DNA from: Streptacidiphilus sp. P02-A3a
GTDB lineage: Bacteria; Actinomycetota; Actinomycetes; Streptomycetales; Streptomycetaceae
Direction of reading: 5' to 3'
NCBI RefSeq assembly: GCF_014084105.1
Contig: NZ_CP048289.1
Location: 1,683,922-1,747,921 of the forward strand
DNA: 64,000 bases
The position numbers and the translations under genes are program-made. The first letter of the stretch is position 1; the number at the start of each line of letters is the position of its first letter. Below the pieces are notes generated by a model. That model was not told the origin of the DNA. It did not search any database and saw nothing but the letters and a program-made list of their open reading frames with translations. Of the stretch, positions 8,421 to 18,861 are shown one piece after another.

Positions 8421-8461
8421 GCCGAAGGGCCCGGACGCAGCACGCGTCCGGGCCCTTCGGC
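8421..8461 (+). terminator. tig terminator hairpin
   Basis: A perfect 18-bp stem (8421-8438 with 8444-8461) with a 5-base loop AGCAC. There is no U-run, which is common in high-GC actinomycetes. It separates tig from the clpP1 promoter region. Confidence 0.85.
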
Positions 8462-8497
8462 ATGCCCCGCAAACCTCGGATGACCAGGTTCCGGGCC

Positions 8498-8543
8498 CCC
8501 TGCGCTCACAGCGAACAGTGACCCTGCGCTCACAGCGAACAGT
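8498..8543 (-). promoter_or_regulatory. Twin ClgR-type operator upstream of clpP1
   Basis: A 22-bp sequence is repeated exactly at 8498-8519 and 8522-8543 (period 24 bp). Each copy contains, on the minus strand, GTTCGCTGTGAGCG. This fits the ClgR box I recall for Streptomyces clp and lon promoters, GTTCGC-N5-GCG. ClgR is an Xre-type activator of clpP1clpP2. A TAGGGT element at 8579-8584 could be the -10 of the regulated promoter, putting the boxes roughly 50-80 bp upstream of transcription start. The rest of 8546-8739 shows no gene. Confidence 0.8.
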
Positions 8544-8739
8544 TCAGTGTGAGGGATGGCCAGGCCCCGCCTGCGCGTTAGGGTCCTTGGTACGAGGGGC
8601 AGGGTGACTGTCGGTCCACCGAACCCGGCTGCCGCTGCGGCTGCCGGAACCGACCTTCGACCGGCCTTAGACCGACCTTCGTAAGAGACGCAGTGACGGC
8701 GGAAGACCAGCCGTCCGATGACAATGAGCGGGTGGATAC

Positions 8740-9396
8740 GTGACGACTCCCCAGTTCCAGATGCCCGGCCTGCCCCACATGTCAGGGGCGTACGCTCCCA
8801 CCGCCGCAGGCGACATCGGTGGCGGCGGGCTGGGCGACCAGGTCTACAACCGTCTGCTCAACGAGCGCATCATCTTCCTCGGCCAGCAGGTCGACGACGA
8901 GATCGCCAACAAGATCACGGCCCAGCTGCTGCTGCTCGCGGCCGACCCGGACCGCGACATCTTCCTGTACATCAACTCCCCCGGTGGCTCGGTCACGGCC
9001 GGCATGGCGATCTACGACACCATGCAGTACATCAAGAACGACGTGGTCACCATCGCGATGGGCATGGCCGCCTCGATGGGTCAGTTCCTGCTGACCGCCG
9101 GCGCCAAGGGCAAGCGCTTCTCGCTGCCCAACTCCGAGATCCTGATGCACCAGCCCTCGGCCGGTCTCGGCGGCTCGGCCACCGACATCCGCATCCAGGC
9201 GCAGCAGCTGGTCCGGCTGAAGCACCGGATGTCCGAGCTGATCGCCCACCACAGCGGCCAGAGCACCGAGCAGATCATCAAGGACTCCGACCGCGACCGC
9301 TGGTTCACCGCGGCCGAGGCCGTGGACTACGGCCTGATCGACGCCATCATGCACAGCGCCGCGGACGTGCCCGGCGGCGGCGGCACGGGCGCCTGA
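8740..9396 (+). CDS. clpP1: ATP-dependent Clp protease proteolytic subunit 1
   Basis: A 218-residue serine protease subunit. The catalytic triad is Ser112 in GMAASMG, His137 in MHQPSAG and Asp186 in DRDRWF. It assembles into the ClpP barrel and degrades substrates fed by ClpX or ClpC. The GTG at 8740 was chosen for size; ATG codons for residues 8 and 14 are possible alternatives because the N-terminal propeptide is variable. It is the first gene of a clpP1-clpP2 operon (62-bp gap) and is probably activated by ClgR through the twin operator upstream. Confidence 0.96.
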   Translation: MTTPQFQMPGLPHMSGAYAPTAAGDIGGGGLGDQVYNRLLNERIIFLGQQVDDEIANKITAQLLLLAADPDRDIFLYINSPGGSVTAGMAIYDTMQYIKNDVVTIAMGMAASMGQFLLTAGAKGKRFSLPNSEILMHQPSAGLGGSATDIRIQAQQLVRLKHRMSELIAHHSGQSTEQIIKDSDRDRWFTAAEAVDYGLIDAIMHSAADVPGGGGTGA

Positions 9397-9458
9397 CCCG
9401 GCCCGCAGTCGACGACCGTCAACGACCACAGTCCGTACGCTTTCGGAGGCCAGACCAC

Positions 9459-10121
9459 ATGAACATCCCCAGCCTGTCCAGCGCCCGTGAGCGCGTCCAG
9501 GACATGCGTGCCGAGGGCCGCTACGTCCTGCCGCAGTTCGAGGAGCGGACCTCGCAGGGCATCAAGCGCTACGACCCGTACTCCAAGCTGTTCGAGGAGC
9601 GGATCATCTTCCTGGGTACCCAGGTGGACGACGCCTCCGCGAACGACATCATGGCGCAGCTGGTGTGCCTGGAGTCGATGGACCCGGACCGCGACATCTC
9701 CCTGTACATCAACTCGCCCGGCGGCTCGTTCACCGCGCTGACCGCCATCTACGACACCATGCAGTTCGTCCGCCCGGACGTGGCGACGGTGTGCATGGGC
9801 CAGGCGGCCTCGGCCGCCGCGGTGCTGCTGGCGGCGGGTGCGCCGGGCAAGCGGATGGCGCTGCCCAACGCCCGGATCCTGATCCACCAGCCCTACACCG
9901 AGACCGGTCGCGGTCAGGTGTCGGACCTGGAGATCCAGGCGAACGAGATCCAGCGGATGCGCGAGCAGCTGGAGGAGATGCTGTCCAAGCACTCCAACCA
10001 GACCAGCCAGCAGATCAGCGAGGACATCGAGCGCGACAAGATCCTCACCGCCGCCGAGGCGCTGTCCTACGGTCTGATCGACCAGATCACCTCGACCCGC
10101 AAGGGTTCGCTGGAGGACTGA
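9459..10121 (+). CDS. clpP2: ATP-dependent Clp protease proteolytic subunit 2
   Basis: A 220-residue paralogue of ClpP1 with triad Ser118 in GQAASAAA, His143 in IHQPY and Asp193 in ERDKIL. In actinobacteria ClpP1 and ClpP2 form a mixed tetradecamer. The ATG at 9459 follows TCGGAGG with suitable spacing. The Ser-motif region is AASAA rather than AASMG, a normal difference between the two subunits. A strong hairpin follows it, so clpX is at least partly transcribed separately. Confidence 0.96.
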   Translation: MNIPSLSSARERVQDMRAEGRYVLPQFEERTSQGIKRYDPYSKLFEERIIFLGTQVDDASANDIMAQLVCLESMDPDRDISLYINSPGGSFTALTAIYDTMQFVRPDVATVCMGQAASAAAVLLAAGAPGKRMALPNARILIHQPYTETGRGQVSDLEIQANEIQRMREQLEEMLSKHSNQTSQQISEDIERDKILTAAEALSYGLIDQITSTRKGSLED

Positions 10122-10521
10122 GCCGACCGGACCGGGGGACTGGCCCCGCGCCGGTTACCGGCCTGACCTGCGGTGACGCTCTGTACCGCGCTCGGCCCCG
10201 GTTGTACTGAGACAAGCACCACCCAGGCTGTCGGCCCCCCGCTCTTGGAGCGGGGGCCCCGGCCTGGCACCATCGGTGGTACCGACTGTGCACCGCCCCT
10301 CCTGCCCCGGCCCACCAGAAGCCAGGCCGCGGGGTGGTGCCTCCACCAGGATCTGTACTCTTCCCGGACAACCCTCCGCGGTCGTCCGCCGGACGAATTC
10401 GCCCAGGGCGGAAGAGGCAAGCCCGCCGAAGTCGGCGGATCGGGGGTCCTGACGGAGTACCGTCGGAAACCAAGCACCAGGCTCCTGCCCCACGGAGCCA
10501 TTGGCGAAGGGGAAGCACCTC
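10122..10521 (+). other. Intergenic region clpP2-clpX (400 bp)
   Basis: No supported gene. It begins with GC-rich sequence containing the clpP2 terminator at 10236-10256. The rest must hold the clpX promoter, but I cannot single out a convincing -35/-10 pair. AAGGGGA at 10507-10513 is the clpX ribosome site. Confidence 0.6.
10236..10256 (+). terminator. clpP2 terminator hairpin
   Basis: CCCCCGCTC (10236-10244) and GAGCGGGGG (10248-10256) form a perfect 9-bp stem closed by TTG. It lies 115 bp after the clpP2 stop. Confidence 0.75.
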
Positions 10522-11805
10522 GTGGCACGCATCGGTGACGGTGGCGACCTGCTCAAGTGCTCGTTCTGCGGGAAGAGCCAGAAGCAGGTGAAGAAGCTCA
10601 TTGCCGGGCCCGGCGTGTACATCTGCGACGAGTGCATCGACCTGTGCAACGAGATCATCGAAGAGGAACTCGCGGAGACCTCGGAGGTGAGGTTCGAGGA
10701 GCTGCCCAAGCCCCGGGAGATCTACGAGTTCCTGGACGGCTACGTGGTGGGCCAGGAGGCGGCCAAGAAGTCGCTCTCGGTGGCGGTCTACAACCACTAC
10801 AAGCGGGTCCAGGCGGGCGAGAACGGCAAGCACGGCCGTGACGAGGGCATCGAGCTGGCGAAGTCCAACATCCTGCTGCTCGGCCCGACCGGCTCCGGCA
10901 AGACCCTGCTGGCGCAGACCCTGGCCCGGATGCTGAACGTGCCGTTCGCGATCGCGGACGCCACGGCGCTGACCGAGGCCGGGTACGTCGGCGAGGACGT
11001 CGAGAACATCCTGCTGAAGCTGATCCAGGCGGCCGACTACGACGTCAAGAAGGCCGAGACCGGGATCATCTACATCGACGAGATCGACAAGGTCGCCCGC
11101 AAGAGCGAGAACCCGTCGATCACCCGCGATGTCTCCGGCGAGGGTGTGCAGCAGGCGCTGCTGAAGATCCTGGAGGGTACGACGGCCTCGGTGCCGCCGC
11201 AGGGCGGCCGCAAGCACCCGCACCAGGAGTTCATCCAGATCGACACCACCAACGTGCTGTTCATCGTCGGCGGCGCGTTCTCCGGCCTGGAGCGGATCAT
11301 CGAGTCCCGGGCCGGGAAGAAGGGCATCGGCTTCGGCGCGACCATCCGCAGCAAGCACGAGGTCGAGTCCAGCGACCAGTTCCGCGCGGTCATGCCGGAG
11401 GACCTGGTGAAGTTCGGGATGATCCCGGAGTTCATCGGCCGCCTCCCGGTGATCACCAGCGTGCACAACCTGGACCGGGACGCGCTGCTGCAGATCCTCA
11501 CCGAGCCGAAGAACGCCCTGGTCAAGCAGTACCGGCGGCTGTTCGAGCTGGACGGTGTGGAGCTGGAGTTCACCGACACCGCCCTGGACGCCATCGCCGA
11601 CCAGGCCATCAAGCGCTCCACCGGCGCGCGCGGGCTGCGCGCCATCATGGAGGAGGTGCTGATGTCGGTGATGTACGAGGTGCCCTCGCGCAAGGACGTG
11701 GCCCGGGTGGTGGTCACCGAGGACGTCGTGCTGGAGCACGTGAACCCGACGCTGGTCCCGCGTGACCTGCGCAGCCAGCGCGAGCGCCGCGACAAGTCGG
11801 CCTGA
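10522..11805 (+). CDS. clpX: ClpX unfoldase subunit
   Basis: A 427-residue AAA+ ATPase. The N-terminal zinc-binding domain has Cys13, Cys16, Cys35 and Cys38. Walker A is GPTGSGKT at 121-128 and Walker B is IIYIDEIDK near residue 188. It unfolds tagged substrates and threads them into ClpP. The GTG at 10522 is preferred over an upstream in-frame TTG at 10501: AAGGGGA lies eight bases before it, and ClpX proteins of this group start at [17 protein letters not shown]. Confidence 0.96.
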   Translation: MARIGDGGDLLKCSFCGKSQKQVKKLIAGPGVYICDECIDLCNEIIEEELAETSEVRFEELPKPREIYEFLDGYVVGQEAAKKSLSVAVYNHYKRVQAGENGKHGRDEGIELAKSNILLLGPTGSGKTLLAQTLARMLNVPFAIADATALTEAGYVGEDVENILLKLIQAADYDVKKAETGIIYIDEIDKVARKSENPSITRDVSGEGVQQALLKILEGTTASVPPQGGRKHPHQEFIQIDTTNVLFIVGGAFSGLERIIESRAGKKGIGFGATIRSKHEVESSDQFRAVMPEDLVKFGMIPEFIGRLPVITSVHNLDRDALLQILTEPKNALVKQYRRLFELDGVELEFTDTALDAIADQAIKRSTGARGLRAIMEEVLMSVMYEVPSRKDVARVVVTEDVVLEHVNPTLVPRDLRSQRERRDKSA

Positions 11806-11832
11806 CCGACTGCGGCCCCGAGCCACCGCGGG

Positions 11833-11872
11833 CCCCCGCTCCCCCCGTGCCGAAGGCCGGGCGGGGCGGGGG
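11833..11872. terminator. Convergent terminator clpX / cyclophilin
   Basis: CCCCCGC (11833-11839) pairs with GCGGGGG (11866-11872), with partial further pairing toward the loop. It lies between two convergent genes. Confidence 0.55.
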
Positions 11873-11884
11873 TCTGTCGCTGTG

Positions 11885-12640
11885 TCAGCTCTTGGTCACC
11901 GGAACGGAGTTGATGACCACCGAGTCGTTCGGCTTGCCGTCGGTACCGCCGCCGCTGACCCCGTCCTTGCCGATGTGCTGGAGGGTGTCCAGGCCGGAGG
12001 TGATGGTGCCGAAGGGCGTGTACGAAGCGGGCAGCTGACTGTCCTGGTAGACCAGGAAGAACTGCGAACCGTTGGTGTCGGGGCCGGAGTTGGCCATCGC
12101 CACGGTCCCCGCCGGGTAGGTCCCGCCCTTGATCGCCGGGTCGTTCAGGTACTCGTCCGGGATGGTGTAGCCGGGGCCGCCGGTACCGGTGCCGGTCGGG
12201 TCGCCGCACTGGAGCACGTAGATGCCCTGGGTGGTGAGCCGGTGGCAGTGGGTGTGGTTGAAGTAGTCCTGCTGGGCCAGGAAGACGAAGCTGTTGACGG
12301 TCTTCGGCGCGTCCTTGGCGTCCAGCTTGATGCCGATGTCGCCGCAGGAGGTCCGCAGCACCGCCGAGTAGGCCGCCGAGGTGTCGATGGTCAGCGCCGG
12401 GGCGGTGGAGAAGTGCTTGCCGTTGGGGCTGCCGGACGCGGCGTGCTCGCAGAAGCCGCTGGAGTTGCTGTTGCCCCCGCTGCCGGTCACCGCCCAGGTG
12501 ATGCCGCCCGCGATCACCGCCAGCGCCAGCACCACCGCGCCGATGCCCCCGGCCTTGCGCCGTCTCGCCTTGGCGTGCTCGGCGGCGCGCAGCGCCTCGA
12601 TCCGCGCCCGCCGCGCGGCAGCGCTCCTGTCCTCGCTCAC
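11885..12640 (-). CDS. Membrane-anchored cyclophilin-type peptidyl-prolyl isomerase
   Basis: A 251-residue protein with a basic, Ala-rich cytoplasmic N-terminus, one membrane span at about residues 30-52, and an external cyclophilin domain from about residue 85. Characteristic segments are [32 protein letters not shown] and FGTITSGLD. It should catalyse proline isomerisation in exported proteins. The usual Arg in the active-site FHR segment appears in the form CHRLTTQG. Two or three cysteines in the external domain may form disulfides. It converges with clpX. The family call is firm; the client proteins are unknown. Confidence 0.9.
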   Translation of the reverse strand: MSEDRSAAARRARIEALRAAEHAKARRRKAGGIGAVVLALAVIAGGITWAVTGSGGNSNSSGFCEHAASGSPNGKHFSTAPALTIDTSAAYSAVLRTSCGDIGIKLDAKDAPKTVNSFVFLAQQDYFNHTHCHRLTTQGIYVLQCGDPTGTGTGGPGYTIPDEYLNDPAIKGGTYPAGTVAMANSGPDTNGSQFFLVYQDSQLPASYTPFGTITSGLDTLQHIGKDGVSGGGTDGKPNDSVVINSVPVTKS

Positions 12641-12866
12641 GTGCTTCCTCGCTGTTCAGCCCGGGCCGCTCAGGTCGGAACGGCCGCTGTCGGCTGTCAG
12701 TTGACCAGAAGCGCCCCGGCTGAGGGCGGCAGGCGCGACGCGGAGACCCGGTTCTCGACCCCGGTGCGGGGAAACGGCGGGCTCCGGCGACCCGTGCCCG
12801 GCTGCGGCGCGCTGCCTCAGCCGGACCGGAAGGTGCGGTGACGGACTGTTCGCCCGGCTCGGCGGG

Positions 12867-13748
12867 CTACTTCTTGACCTCGGCGACGCTGCGCAGCGCC
12901 AGGGTCTTGGCGTCGACCGCGGAGATCTCGCTGCTGGAGTCGCCGCCGGAGGAGCCGGAGGAGGCGACGCTGAAGTCCATGATCGCGGTGACCGAGCTGT
13001 TGTCGCCCCACACGCAGGTCGGCACGGTGGTGCCCTGGATGGTGACGATCGCACACTGCATGCTGCCGCCCAGGCTCCCGGCGGGCTCGTCGGTCTTGTC
13101 GCTCACGGTGGCCTGCCCGGCTGCGGTGATCTTGGTCCAGAACTGGCTCACCCCCAGCGAGGCGCCCAGGGTGTCCCCGTACTCGCCCTCGAAGAGCAGC
13201 CCCGGGGAGCCGGACGAGCTGTTGTAGATGGTGACCACGGGGGTGAGCCCGGCCTTGCCCGAGGCGTCGGCCATGGCGCCGGCCTCGCTCTTGGCCATGG
13301 CGCTGCTGTCGTCCCGGGTCATGCCCTGGAAGGTCTGCGGCGGGACCAGCTTGTACTCGCCGGTGGACTTGGTGACGTTGAAGACCGCGTAGCCGATCAC
13401 ACCGCCGACGATCAGGATCACCGCGCCGCCGATGCTCAGCCCGATCTTCAGGCCCTTCCGGCTCCTCGGCGGCGGCGGGGCGAAGCTCCAGGGCGCGTTC
13501 GGGTCGCCGTAGGGCGCGCCCTGCGGCGGTATCTGCCCGTACTGCGGTGCGTTCGGGTCGTACGGCGGCTGCTGCCCGTACTGCTGCTGCCCGTACTGCG
13601 GCGCGTTCGGGTCGTACTGCGGGGCGTTCGGGTCGTATTGCGGCGCGTTCGGGTCGTACTGCGGGGCGGGCCGGCCGGGGCCGGGCGCGCCGCCGTAGGG
13701 GGTGGCCCCGCCCGGGTTCTCCGGGGGTGGGGGCGGATAGGTCGACAT
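12867..13748 (-). CDS. Membrane protein with N-terminal YDPNAPQ repeats
   Basis: A 293-residue protein. Residues 1-95 are Pro/Gln/Tyr-rich and cytoplasmic, with six copies or near-copies of YDPNAPQ or YGQQ units. One membrane span lies at about 103-125. The external domain of about 165 residues has two Cys, in MQCAIVTIQ and PTCVWGD, that may pair. Similar single-span proteins with a PQ-rich head are common in Streptomyces and have no known function. ATG 13748 is preferred to the TTG six bases upstream. It is transcribed divergently from valS. Confidence 0.8.
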   Translation of the reverse strand: MSTYPPPPPENPGGATPYGGAPGPGRPAPQYDPNAPQYDPNAPQYDPNAPQYGQQQYGQQPPYDPNAPQYGQIPPQGAPYGDPNAPWSFAPPPPRSRKGLKIGLSIGGAVILIVGGVIGYAVFNVTKSTGEYKLVPPQTFQGMTRDDSSAMAKSEAGAMADASGKAGLTPVVTIYNSSSGSPGLLFEGEYGDTLGASLGVSQFWTKITAAGQATVSDKTDEPAGSLGGSMQCAIVTIQGTTVPTCVWGDNSSVTAIMDFSVASSGSSGGDSSSEISAVDAKTLALRSVAEVKK

Positions 13749-13886
13749 AGTCAAACATCAGACCAGCACCGGCCGACAGGTGTCCATTGACTTCCCCATA
13801 ACCGTCGCATTCGGCCCGCTATGCGAACGCACAGGCGGACGGGTGGCCCGCCCGGTCAATTGGTCAAGCGCTTCTCGATACCTCAG

Positions 13887-13892
13887 TAAACT
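13887..13892 (+). promoter_or_regulatory. Probable -10 for a leaderless valS transcript
   Basis: TAAACT ends seven bases before the valS GTG at 13900, so transcription would begin at or within a base of the start codon. No Shine-Dalgarno sequence is visible before this GTG. A good -35 is not evident. Confidence 0.45.
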
Positions 13893-13899
13893 GGGCGTC

Positions 13900-16608
13900 G
13901 TGACCGACACGAACCAGCGCCCCGAGCAGCACGGGGACCACAGCGCCCAGACCCCTCCCTCCGGGGAGGCTGGTCTTCCGACTCAGTACGCCCCGGCGGA
14001 GGTAGAGGGACCGCTGTACCAGCGCTGGGTCGACGCGGGCTACTTCACCGCCGACGCCAAGAGCGACAAGCCCCCGTACACCATCGTCATCCCCCCGCCG
14101 AACGTCACCGGCGCCCTGCACCTGGGCCACGCCTTCCAGCACACCCTGATGGACGCGCTCACCCGCCGCAAGCGGATGCAGGGCTACGAGGTGCTGTGGC
14201 TGCCGGGCATGGACCACGCCGGGATCGCCACCCAGAACAAGGTCGAGCAGCAGCTGGCCGAGTCCGGCCTGTCCCGGCACGACCTGGGCCGTGAGGCCTT
14301 CGTGGAGAAGGTCTGGGAGTGGAAGGAGCAGTACGGCGGCCGGATCCTCGGCCAGATGCGCCGCCTCGGCGACGGCGTCGACTGGTCCCGGGAGCGCTTC
14401 ACCATGGACGAGGGCCTGTCCCAGGCCGTCCAGACCATCTTCAAGCGGCTGTTCGACGACGGCCTGATCTACCGCGCCGAACGCATCATCAACTGGTGCC
14501 CGCGCTGCCTCACCGCGCTCTCCGACATCGAGGTCGAGCACGAGGACAGCCCGGGCGAGCTGGTCTCCATCCGCTACGGCGACATTGACGGGGCGGAGCG
14601 GAGCGACTCCGATGAGGGTGGCGGCGGGCGACGGGGGGGCGAGTCCATCGTGGTGGCCACCACCCGGGCCGAGACGCTGCTCGGTGACACCGCCATCGCC
14701 GTCCACCCGGACGACGAGCGCTACGCGCACCTGGTCGGCCGCACCATCGAGCTGCCGCTGACGGACCGTCGGATCCCGGTCGTCGCCGACACCCACGTCG
14801 ACCCGGCGTTCGGCACCGGCGCGGTCAAGGTCACCCCGGCGCACGACCCGAACGACTTCGCCATCGGCCAGCGCCACAACCTGCCCAGCCTGAGCGTGAT
14901 GGACGAGCACGGCGCGATCACCGTGCACGGCCCCTTCCTCGGCCTGGACCGGCTTGAGGCCCGCTCGGCGGTCGTCGGCGCGCTGCGCGAGCAGGGGCGG
15001 ATCGTCGCCGAGAAGCGCCCCTACATGCACGCCGTCGGCCACTGCTCGCGCTGCCACACCATCGTCGAGCCGCGGCTGTCGCTCCAGTGGTGGGTCAAGG
15101 TCGAGCCGCTGGCCAAGGCCGCCGGCGACGCGGTCCGGGACGGCCGGGTCCAGATCCACCCCAAGGAGATGGAGAAGCGGTACTTCGACTGGGTCGACAA
15201 CATGTACGACTGGTGCATCTCGCGCCAGCTCTGGTGGGGTCACCGGATCCCGGTCTGGTACGGCCCCGAGGGCCAGCAGATCTGCGTCGGCCCGAACGAG
15301 GAGCCGCCGACCGGCGAGGGCTGGTACCAGGACCCGGACGTGCTGGACACCTGGTTCTCCAGCGGCCTGTGGCCGTTCTCCACCCTGGGCTGGCCCGAGC
15401 AGACCCTGGACCTGGAGAAGTTCTACCCGACCGACGTGCTGCTGACCGGCCACGACATCATCTTCTTCTGGGTCGCCCGGATGATGATGTTCGGCCTGTA
15501 CGCGATGGACGGCCAGGCGCCGTTCCACACCATCGCGCTCACCGGCCTGGTCCGCGACCAGTTCGGCAAGAAGATGTCCAAGTCCTCGGGCACCGCCGTG
15601 GACCCGCTGGACTGGATGAACGAGTTCGGCGCGGACGCCGTCCGGTTCACCCTGGCCAACGGCGCCAACCCGGGCGCGGACGTCCCGATCGGCGAGGACT
15701 GGGTCAAGGCCTCCCGGAACTTCTGCAACAAGATCTGGAACGCCACCCGCTTCGCGCTGATGAACGGCGCGACCCTGGAGGGCCCGCTGCCGGCCGCCGA
15801 GGAGCTGTCGGCGACCGACCGGTGGATCCTGTCCCGGCTGAACGCGGTGGTCGCCGAGGCCGACGCGCTCTACGACGACTACCAGTTCGCCAAGCTCAGC
15901 GACGCCCTCTACCACTTCGCCTGGGACGAGGTCTTCGACTGGTACGTCGAGCTGTCCAAGGCGACGCTGATCGCGGGCGGCCCGCAGGCCGACGCCACCC
16001 GCCGGGTCCTCGGCGAGGTGCTCGAAGTCACCCTGCGGCTGCTGCACCCGGTGATCCCGTTCGTCACCGACGCCCTGTGGACCACGCTCACCGGCCGTGA
16101 GTCGGTGGTGGCCGCCGACTGGCCGACCGCCGACGCCGCCCGCCGCGACCCGGCCGCCGAGGCCGAGATCGCCACGCTACAGCAGGTGATCACCGAGATC
16201 CGCCGGTTCGGGGCGGACCAGGGGCTCAACCCCGGCCAGAAGGTCCCGGCCCGGCTCGACCTGGCCGGTACCGCGCTGACCGCGCACGAGCCCGCGCTGC
16301 GCCTGGTGGCCAAGCTCCAGCCGGCGGCGGAGGACTTCCACGCCACCGCGACGCTGACGGTGGCCGGGGCCACCGTCGCGCTGGACCTGTCCGGCACCAT
16401 CGACGTCGGCGCCGAGCGCAAGCGGCTGGCCAAGGCGCTGGCGGCGGCGGAGAAGGAGCTGGCGCAGTCCGACGCCAAGCTCGCCAACGAGGCGTTCCTG
16501 GCCAAGGCCGCCCCGGCGGCGGTGGCGAAGATCCACGACCGGCGGGCCAAGGCCGAGGGTGACATCGCCCGGCTCGCCACCCAGCTCGCCGCCCTCCCGG
16601 AGGGCTGA
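13900..16608 (+). CDS. valS: Valyl-tRNA synthetase
   Basis: A 902-residue class I synthetase that charges tRNA-Val. The HIGH-type motif HLGH is near residue 72 after PPPNVTGAL, and KMSKS is near residue 558 in [10 protein letters not shown]. The CP1 editing domain (with [10 protein letters not shown]), anticodon-binding domain and C-terminal coiled coil ([16 protein letters not shown]) are all present. The GTG start is chosen over an upstream frame because the predicted -10 lies just before it. A short Ser/Asp/Gly/Arg-rich insertion (about residues 230-250) sits ahead of the editing domain. No T-box is seen upstream. Confidence 0.96.
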   Translation: MTDTNQRPEQHGDHSAQTPPSGEAGLPTQYAPAEVEGPLYQRWVDAGYFTADAKSDKPPYTIVIPPPNVTGALHLGHAFQHTLMDALTRRKRMQGYEVLWLPGMDHAGIATQNKVEQQLAESGLSRHDLGREAFVEKVWEWKEQYGGRILGQMRRLGDGVDWSRERFTMDEGLSQAVQTIFKRLFDDGLIYRAERIINWCPRCLTALSDIEVEHEDSPGELVSIRYGDIDGAERSDSDEGGGGRRGGESIVVATTRAETLLGDTAIAVHPDDERYAHLVGRTIELPLTDRRIPVVADTHVDPAFGTGAVKVTPAHDPNDFAIGQRHNLPSLSVMDEHGAITVHGPFLGLDRLEARSAVVGALREQGRIVAEKRPYMHAVGHCSRCHTIVEPRLSLQWWVKVEPLAKAAGDAVRDGRVQIHPKEMEKRYFDWVDNMYDWCISRQLWWGHRIPVWYGPEGQQICVGPNEEPPTGEGWYQDPDVLDTWFSSGLWPFSTLGWPEQTLDLEKFYPTDVLLTGHDIIFFWVARMMMFGLYAMDGQAPFHTIALTGLVRDQFGKKMSKSSGTAVDPLDWMNEFGADAVRFTLANGANPGADVPIGEDWVKASRNFCNKIWNATRFALMNGATLEGPLPAAEELSATDRWILSRLNAVVAEADALYDDYQFAKLSDALYHFAWDEVFDWYVELSKATLIAGGPQADATRRVLGEVLEVTLRLLHPVIPFVTDALWTTLTGRESVVAADWPTADAARRDPAAEAEIATLQQVITEIRRFGADQGLNPGQKVPARLDLAGTALTAHEPALRLVAKLQPAAEDFHATATLTVAGATVALDLSGTIDVGAERKRLAKALAAAEKELAQSDAKLANEAFLAKAAPAAVAKIHDRRAKAEGDIARLATQLAALPEG

Positions 16609-16623
16609 GCCCGGAGGTCCACC

Positions 16624-16658
16624 GGAGCCCCGACCGCCCCAGCGGCGCTCGGGGCTCC
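16624..16658 (+). terminator. valS terminator hairpin
   Basis: GGAGCCCCGA (16624-16633) pairs perfectly with TCGGGGCTCC (16649-16658) over 10 bp with a 15-base loop, 15 bp after the valS stop. Confidence 0.8.
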
Positions 16659-16733
16659 CGTGCGTCCCGCCCCGGTCGCGCGCGGATGCGATCCTGGGGG
16701 CTGGGACCATGGACCGACGACGAAGGCGGGAGC

Positions 16734-16982
16734 ATGACGGACGGACCGACGATGGACACGGACGCCGTACCGGCGGTACCCGCCGCGCGGGCCGCGAGCG
16801 GGCCGGTACCGGTGGCGCCGCCCGGGCGGCCCGAGCCGCCCGAGGACGACGGCAGCGAGGGCGGCGGACGCCGGGCCAACAAGGGCGTGTGGATCCGCGC
16901 CGGGATCTACGTCATCGGCTTCCACGTCTTCGCGGGCTTCATCATGCTGCTGTTCTACTTCGGCAGCCACCAGCACCACTGA
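16734..16982 (+). CDS. Small single-span membrane protein (possibly DUF6126)
   Basis: An 82-residue protein with a disordered Pro/Glu/Gly-rich N-terminal half and one membrane span near the C-terminus (about residues 55-77), ending in SHQHH. The ATG at 16734 follows GGCGGGAG; an upstream in-frame ATG at 16686 has no ribosome site. From memory the VWIRAGIYVIG segment resembles DUF6126 proteins of streptomycetes. The function is unknown. It lies between valS and folC, separated from valS by a terminator. Confidence 0.65.
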   Translation: MTDGPTMDTDAVPAVPAARAASGPVPVAPPGRPEPPEDDGSEGGGRRANKGVWIRAGIYVIGFHVFAGFIMLLFYFGSHQHH

Positions 16983-17072
16983 CCCGCCCCGCGCCACTGA
17001 CCCGCCAGCACCACTGACCCGCCCGCTCCGGCCGACGCCCACCGCGCTGCTGAGCGCGGCCGGTGGCGACCG

Positions 17073-17078
17073 TAGACT
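17073..17078 (+). promoter_or_regulatory. Probable -10 for a leaderless folC transcript
   Basis: TAGACT ends seven bases upstream of the folC GTG at 17085, so the mRNA probably starts at the start codon. No -35 of good quality is visible and no ribosome site lies in the gap. Confidence 0.5.
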
Positions 17079-17084
17079 GAGGGC

Positions 17085-18470
17085 GTGAGCGACACCCCCC
17101 GCAGCAGCCAAGAGTCAGCCGCCCCCGACAGCCCCGCCGAACGGCTCCGGGAGGTGACGGCCGAGCTGACCGCGCGCTGGCCGGAGACCCGGATCGATCC
17201 GTCGCTGGTCCGGATCGAGGCGCTGATGGACATCCTGGGCCAGCCCCAGCGGTCCTACCCGGCGATCCACATCACCGGGACCAACGGCAAGACCAGTACC
17301 GCCCGGATGGTCGAGCAGCTGCTGCGTCACTTCGAGCTCCGCACCGGCCGCTACACCAGCCCGCACGTGGAGCTGGTGACCGAGCGGATAAGCCTCGACG
17401 GCGAGCCGATCGACGCCGACCTGTTCGTCGACACCTGGCACGACATCGAGCCCTACGTGGCCATGGTCGACGCCGCGCAGCCGATCCCGATGTCCTTCTT
17501 CGAGATCCTCACCGGAATGGCCTACGCCGCCTTCGCCGACGCGCCGGTCGACGTGGCCGTGGTCGAGGTCGGCCTGGGCGGCACCTGGGACTCCACCAAC
17601 GTCATCGACGCCCCGGTCTCGGTGATCACCCCGATCTCGCTGGACCACACCGACAAGCTCGGCGACACCACCGGCAAGATCGCCACCGAGAAGTCCGGGA
17701 TCATCAAGAAGGGCGGCCTCGCGATCGTCGCCCAGCAGCCGCTGGACGCCGCCGAGGTGATCCTGCGGCACGCGGTGGAGCACGACGCGGTGGTCGCCCG
17801 CGAGGGCATGGAGTTCGGGGTGGTGCACCGCGACATCGCCCTCGGCGGCCAGCTGCTGAGCCTGCGCGGCATCTCCGGCCACGAGTACACCGACATCTTC
17901 ATCCCGCTGCACGGCGCCCACCAGGCGCAGAACGCCGCCCTGGCGCTGGCCGCGGTGGAGGGCTTCTTCGGCGTCGGCGCCGCCCGCGAGCAGCCGCTGG
18001 ACGTCGACAAGGTCCGCGCCGCCTTCGCCGGTGTCAGCTCGCCGGGTCGGCTCGAAGTCGTCCGCAGCAGCCCCACCATCGTCCTGGACGCCGCGCACAA
18101 CCCGGCCGGGGCCCGTGCCACGGCCGAGGCGATCAGCGAGTCCTTCGGCTTCACCCGCCTGGTCGGGGTGATCGGCACCAGCGGTGACAAGGACTCCGCG
18201 GGCCTGCTGGAGGCGCTGGAGCCGGTCCTGAGCGAGGTCGTGATCACCCAGAACTCGACCCAGCGGGCCACCTCGGTGGACGAGCTGGCCGAGACCGCGG
18301 TGGAGATCTTCGGTGCCGACCGGGTGCAGGTGGAGCTGCGGCTCGACGACGCCATCGACGCGGCGGTCACCCTGGCCGAGGAGGTCGGCGAGCTCGGCGG
18401 CTCCGGCGTGCTGATCACCGGCTCCATCATCACCGTCGGCGAGGCCCGGATCCTGCTCAGCCCGCGCTGA
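17085..18470 (+). CDS. folC: Folylpolyglutamate synthase / dihydrofolate synthase
   Basis: A 461-residue Mur-ligase-fold enzyme. The ATP-binding loop ITGTNGKTST is at about residues 63-72, followed by EVGLGGTWDSTN and ITPISLDHT of the central domain, and the C-terminal domain has VLDAAHNPAGA. It adds glutamate to folates and, in the bifunctional form, makes dihydrofolate. It is followed 49 bp later by the DUF4233 gene, a standard actinobacterial pairing, and then ndk. The GTG at 17085 is supported by the predicted promoter immediately upstream. Confidence 0.94.
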   Translation: MSDTPRSSQESAAPDSPAERLREVTAELTARWPETRIDPSLVRIEALMDILGQPQRSYPAIHITGTNGKTSTARMVEQLLRHFELRTGRYTSPHVELVTERISLDGEPIDADLFVDTWHDIEPYVAMVDAAQPIPMSFFEILTGMAYAAFADAPVDVAVVEVGLGGTWDSTNVIDAPVSVITPISLDHTDKLGDTTGKIATEKSGIIKKGGLAIVAQQPLDAAEVILRHAVEHDAVVAREGMEFGVVHRDIALGGQLLSLRGISGHEYTDIFIPLHGAHQAQNAALALAAVEGFFGVGAAREQPLDVDKVRAAFAGVSSPGRLEVVRSSPTIVLDAAHNPAGARATAEAISESFGFTRLVGVIGTSGDKDSAGLLEALEPVLSEVVITQNSTQRATSVDELAETAVEIFGADRVQVELRLDDAIDAAVTLAEEVGELGGSGVLITGSIITVGEARILLSPR

Positions 18471-18519
18471 GGCCCGCGCCGCCGTCCCGTCCCGAAGCCA
18501 GCCCCGAGAGGCCCCAGCC

Positions 18520-18861
18520 GTGCGTACCCTCTGCTCGTCCACCCTGATCGCCGAGGCGATGGTGGTGGGTTTTGCCGCCCTCGTGGCGATGCATCTCTCC
18601 TCCGTGTCCCACGGCACCCTGTGGGCGGTCTGCGGTGCGGCCATGGCACTGTGCGTGCTGCTCTGCGGGGTGCTCGGCCGCCCCGGCGCGGTGGCCGTCG
18701 GCTGGGCGCTCCAGGCGGCGCTGATCGTCAGCGGGCTGGTGATCGGGATGATGTACGTGCTCGGCGTGATCTTCGCGGCGCTGTGGTGGGCCTCGGTCCA
18801 CTACGGCCGCAAGGTCGACGTGATCAAGGCTGCCCGGGCTGCGGCTGCGGCCGGGGCCTGA
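18520..18861 (+). CDS. DUF4233 membrane protein
   Basis: A 113-residue protein with four hydrophobic segments (about residues 8-25, 32-52, 57-75 and 78-96) and a short basic C-terminus. DUF4233 proteins are found between folC and ndk across actinobacteria, exactly as here. GTG 18520 follows GAGAGG. The function is not known; conservation of position suggests it is co-transcribed with folC. Confidence 0.85.
   Translation: MRTLCSSTLIAEAMVVGFAALVAMHLSSVSHGTLWAVCGAAMALCVLLCGVLGRPGAVAVGWALQAALIVSGLVIGMMYVLGVIFAALWWASVHYGRKVDVIKAARAAAAAGA

Noticed and set aside
13755..13899. T-box riboswitch ahead of valS
   Set aside because: The gap is only 151 bp, has no T-box core sequence, and the promoter appears to produce a leaderless message.
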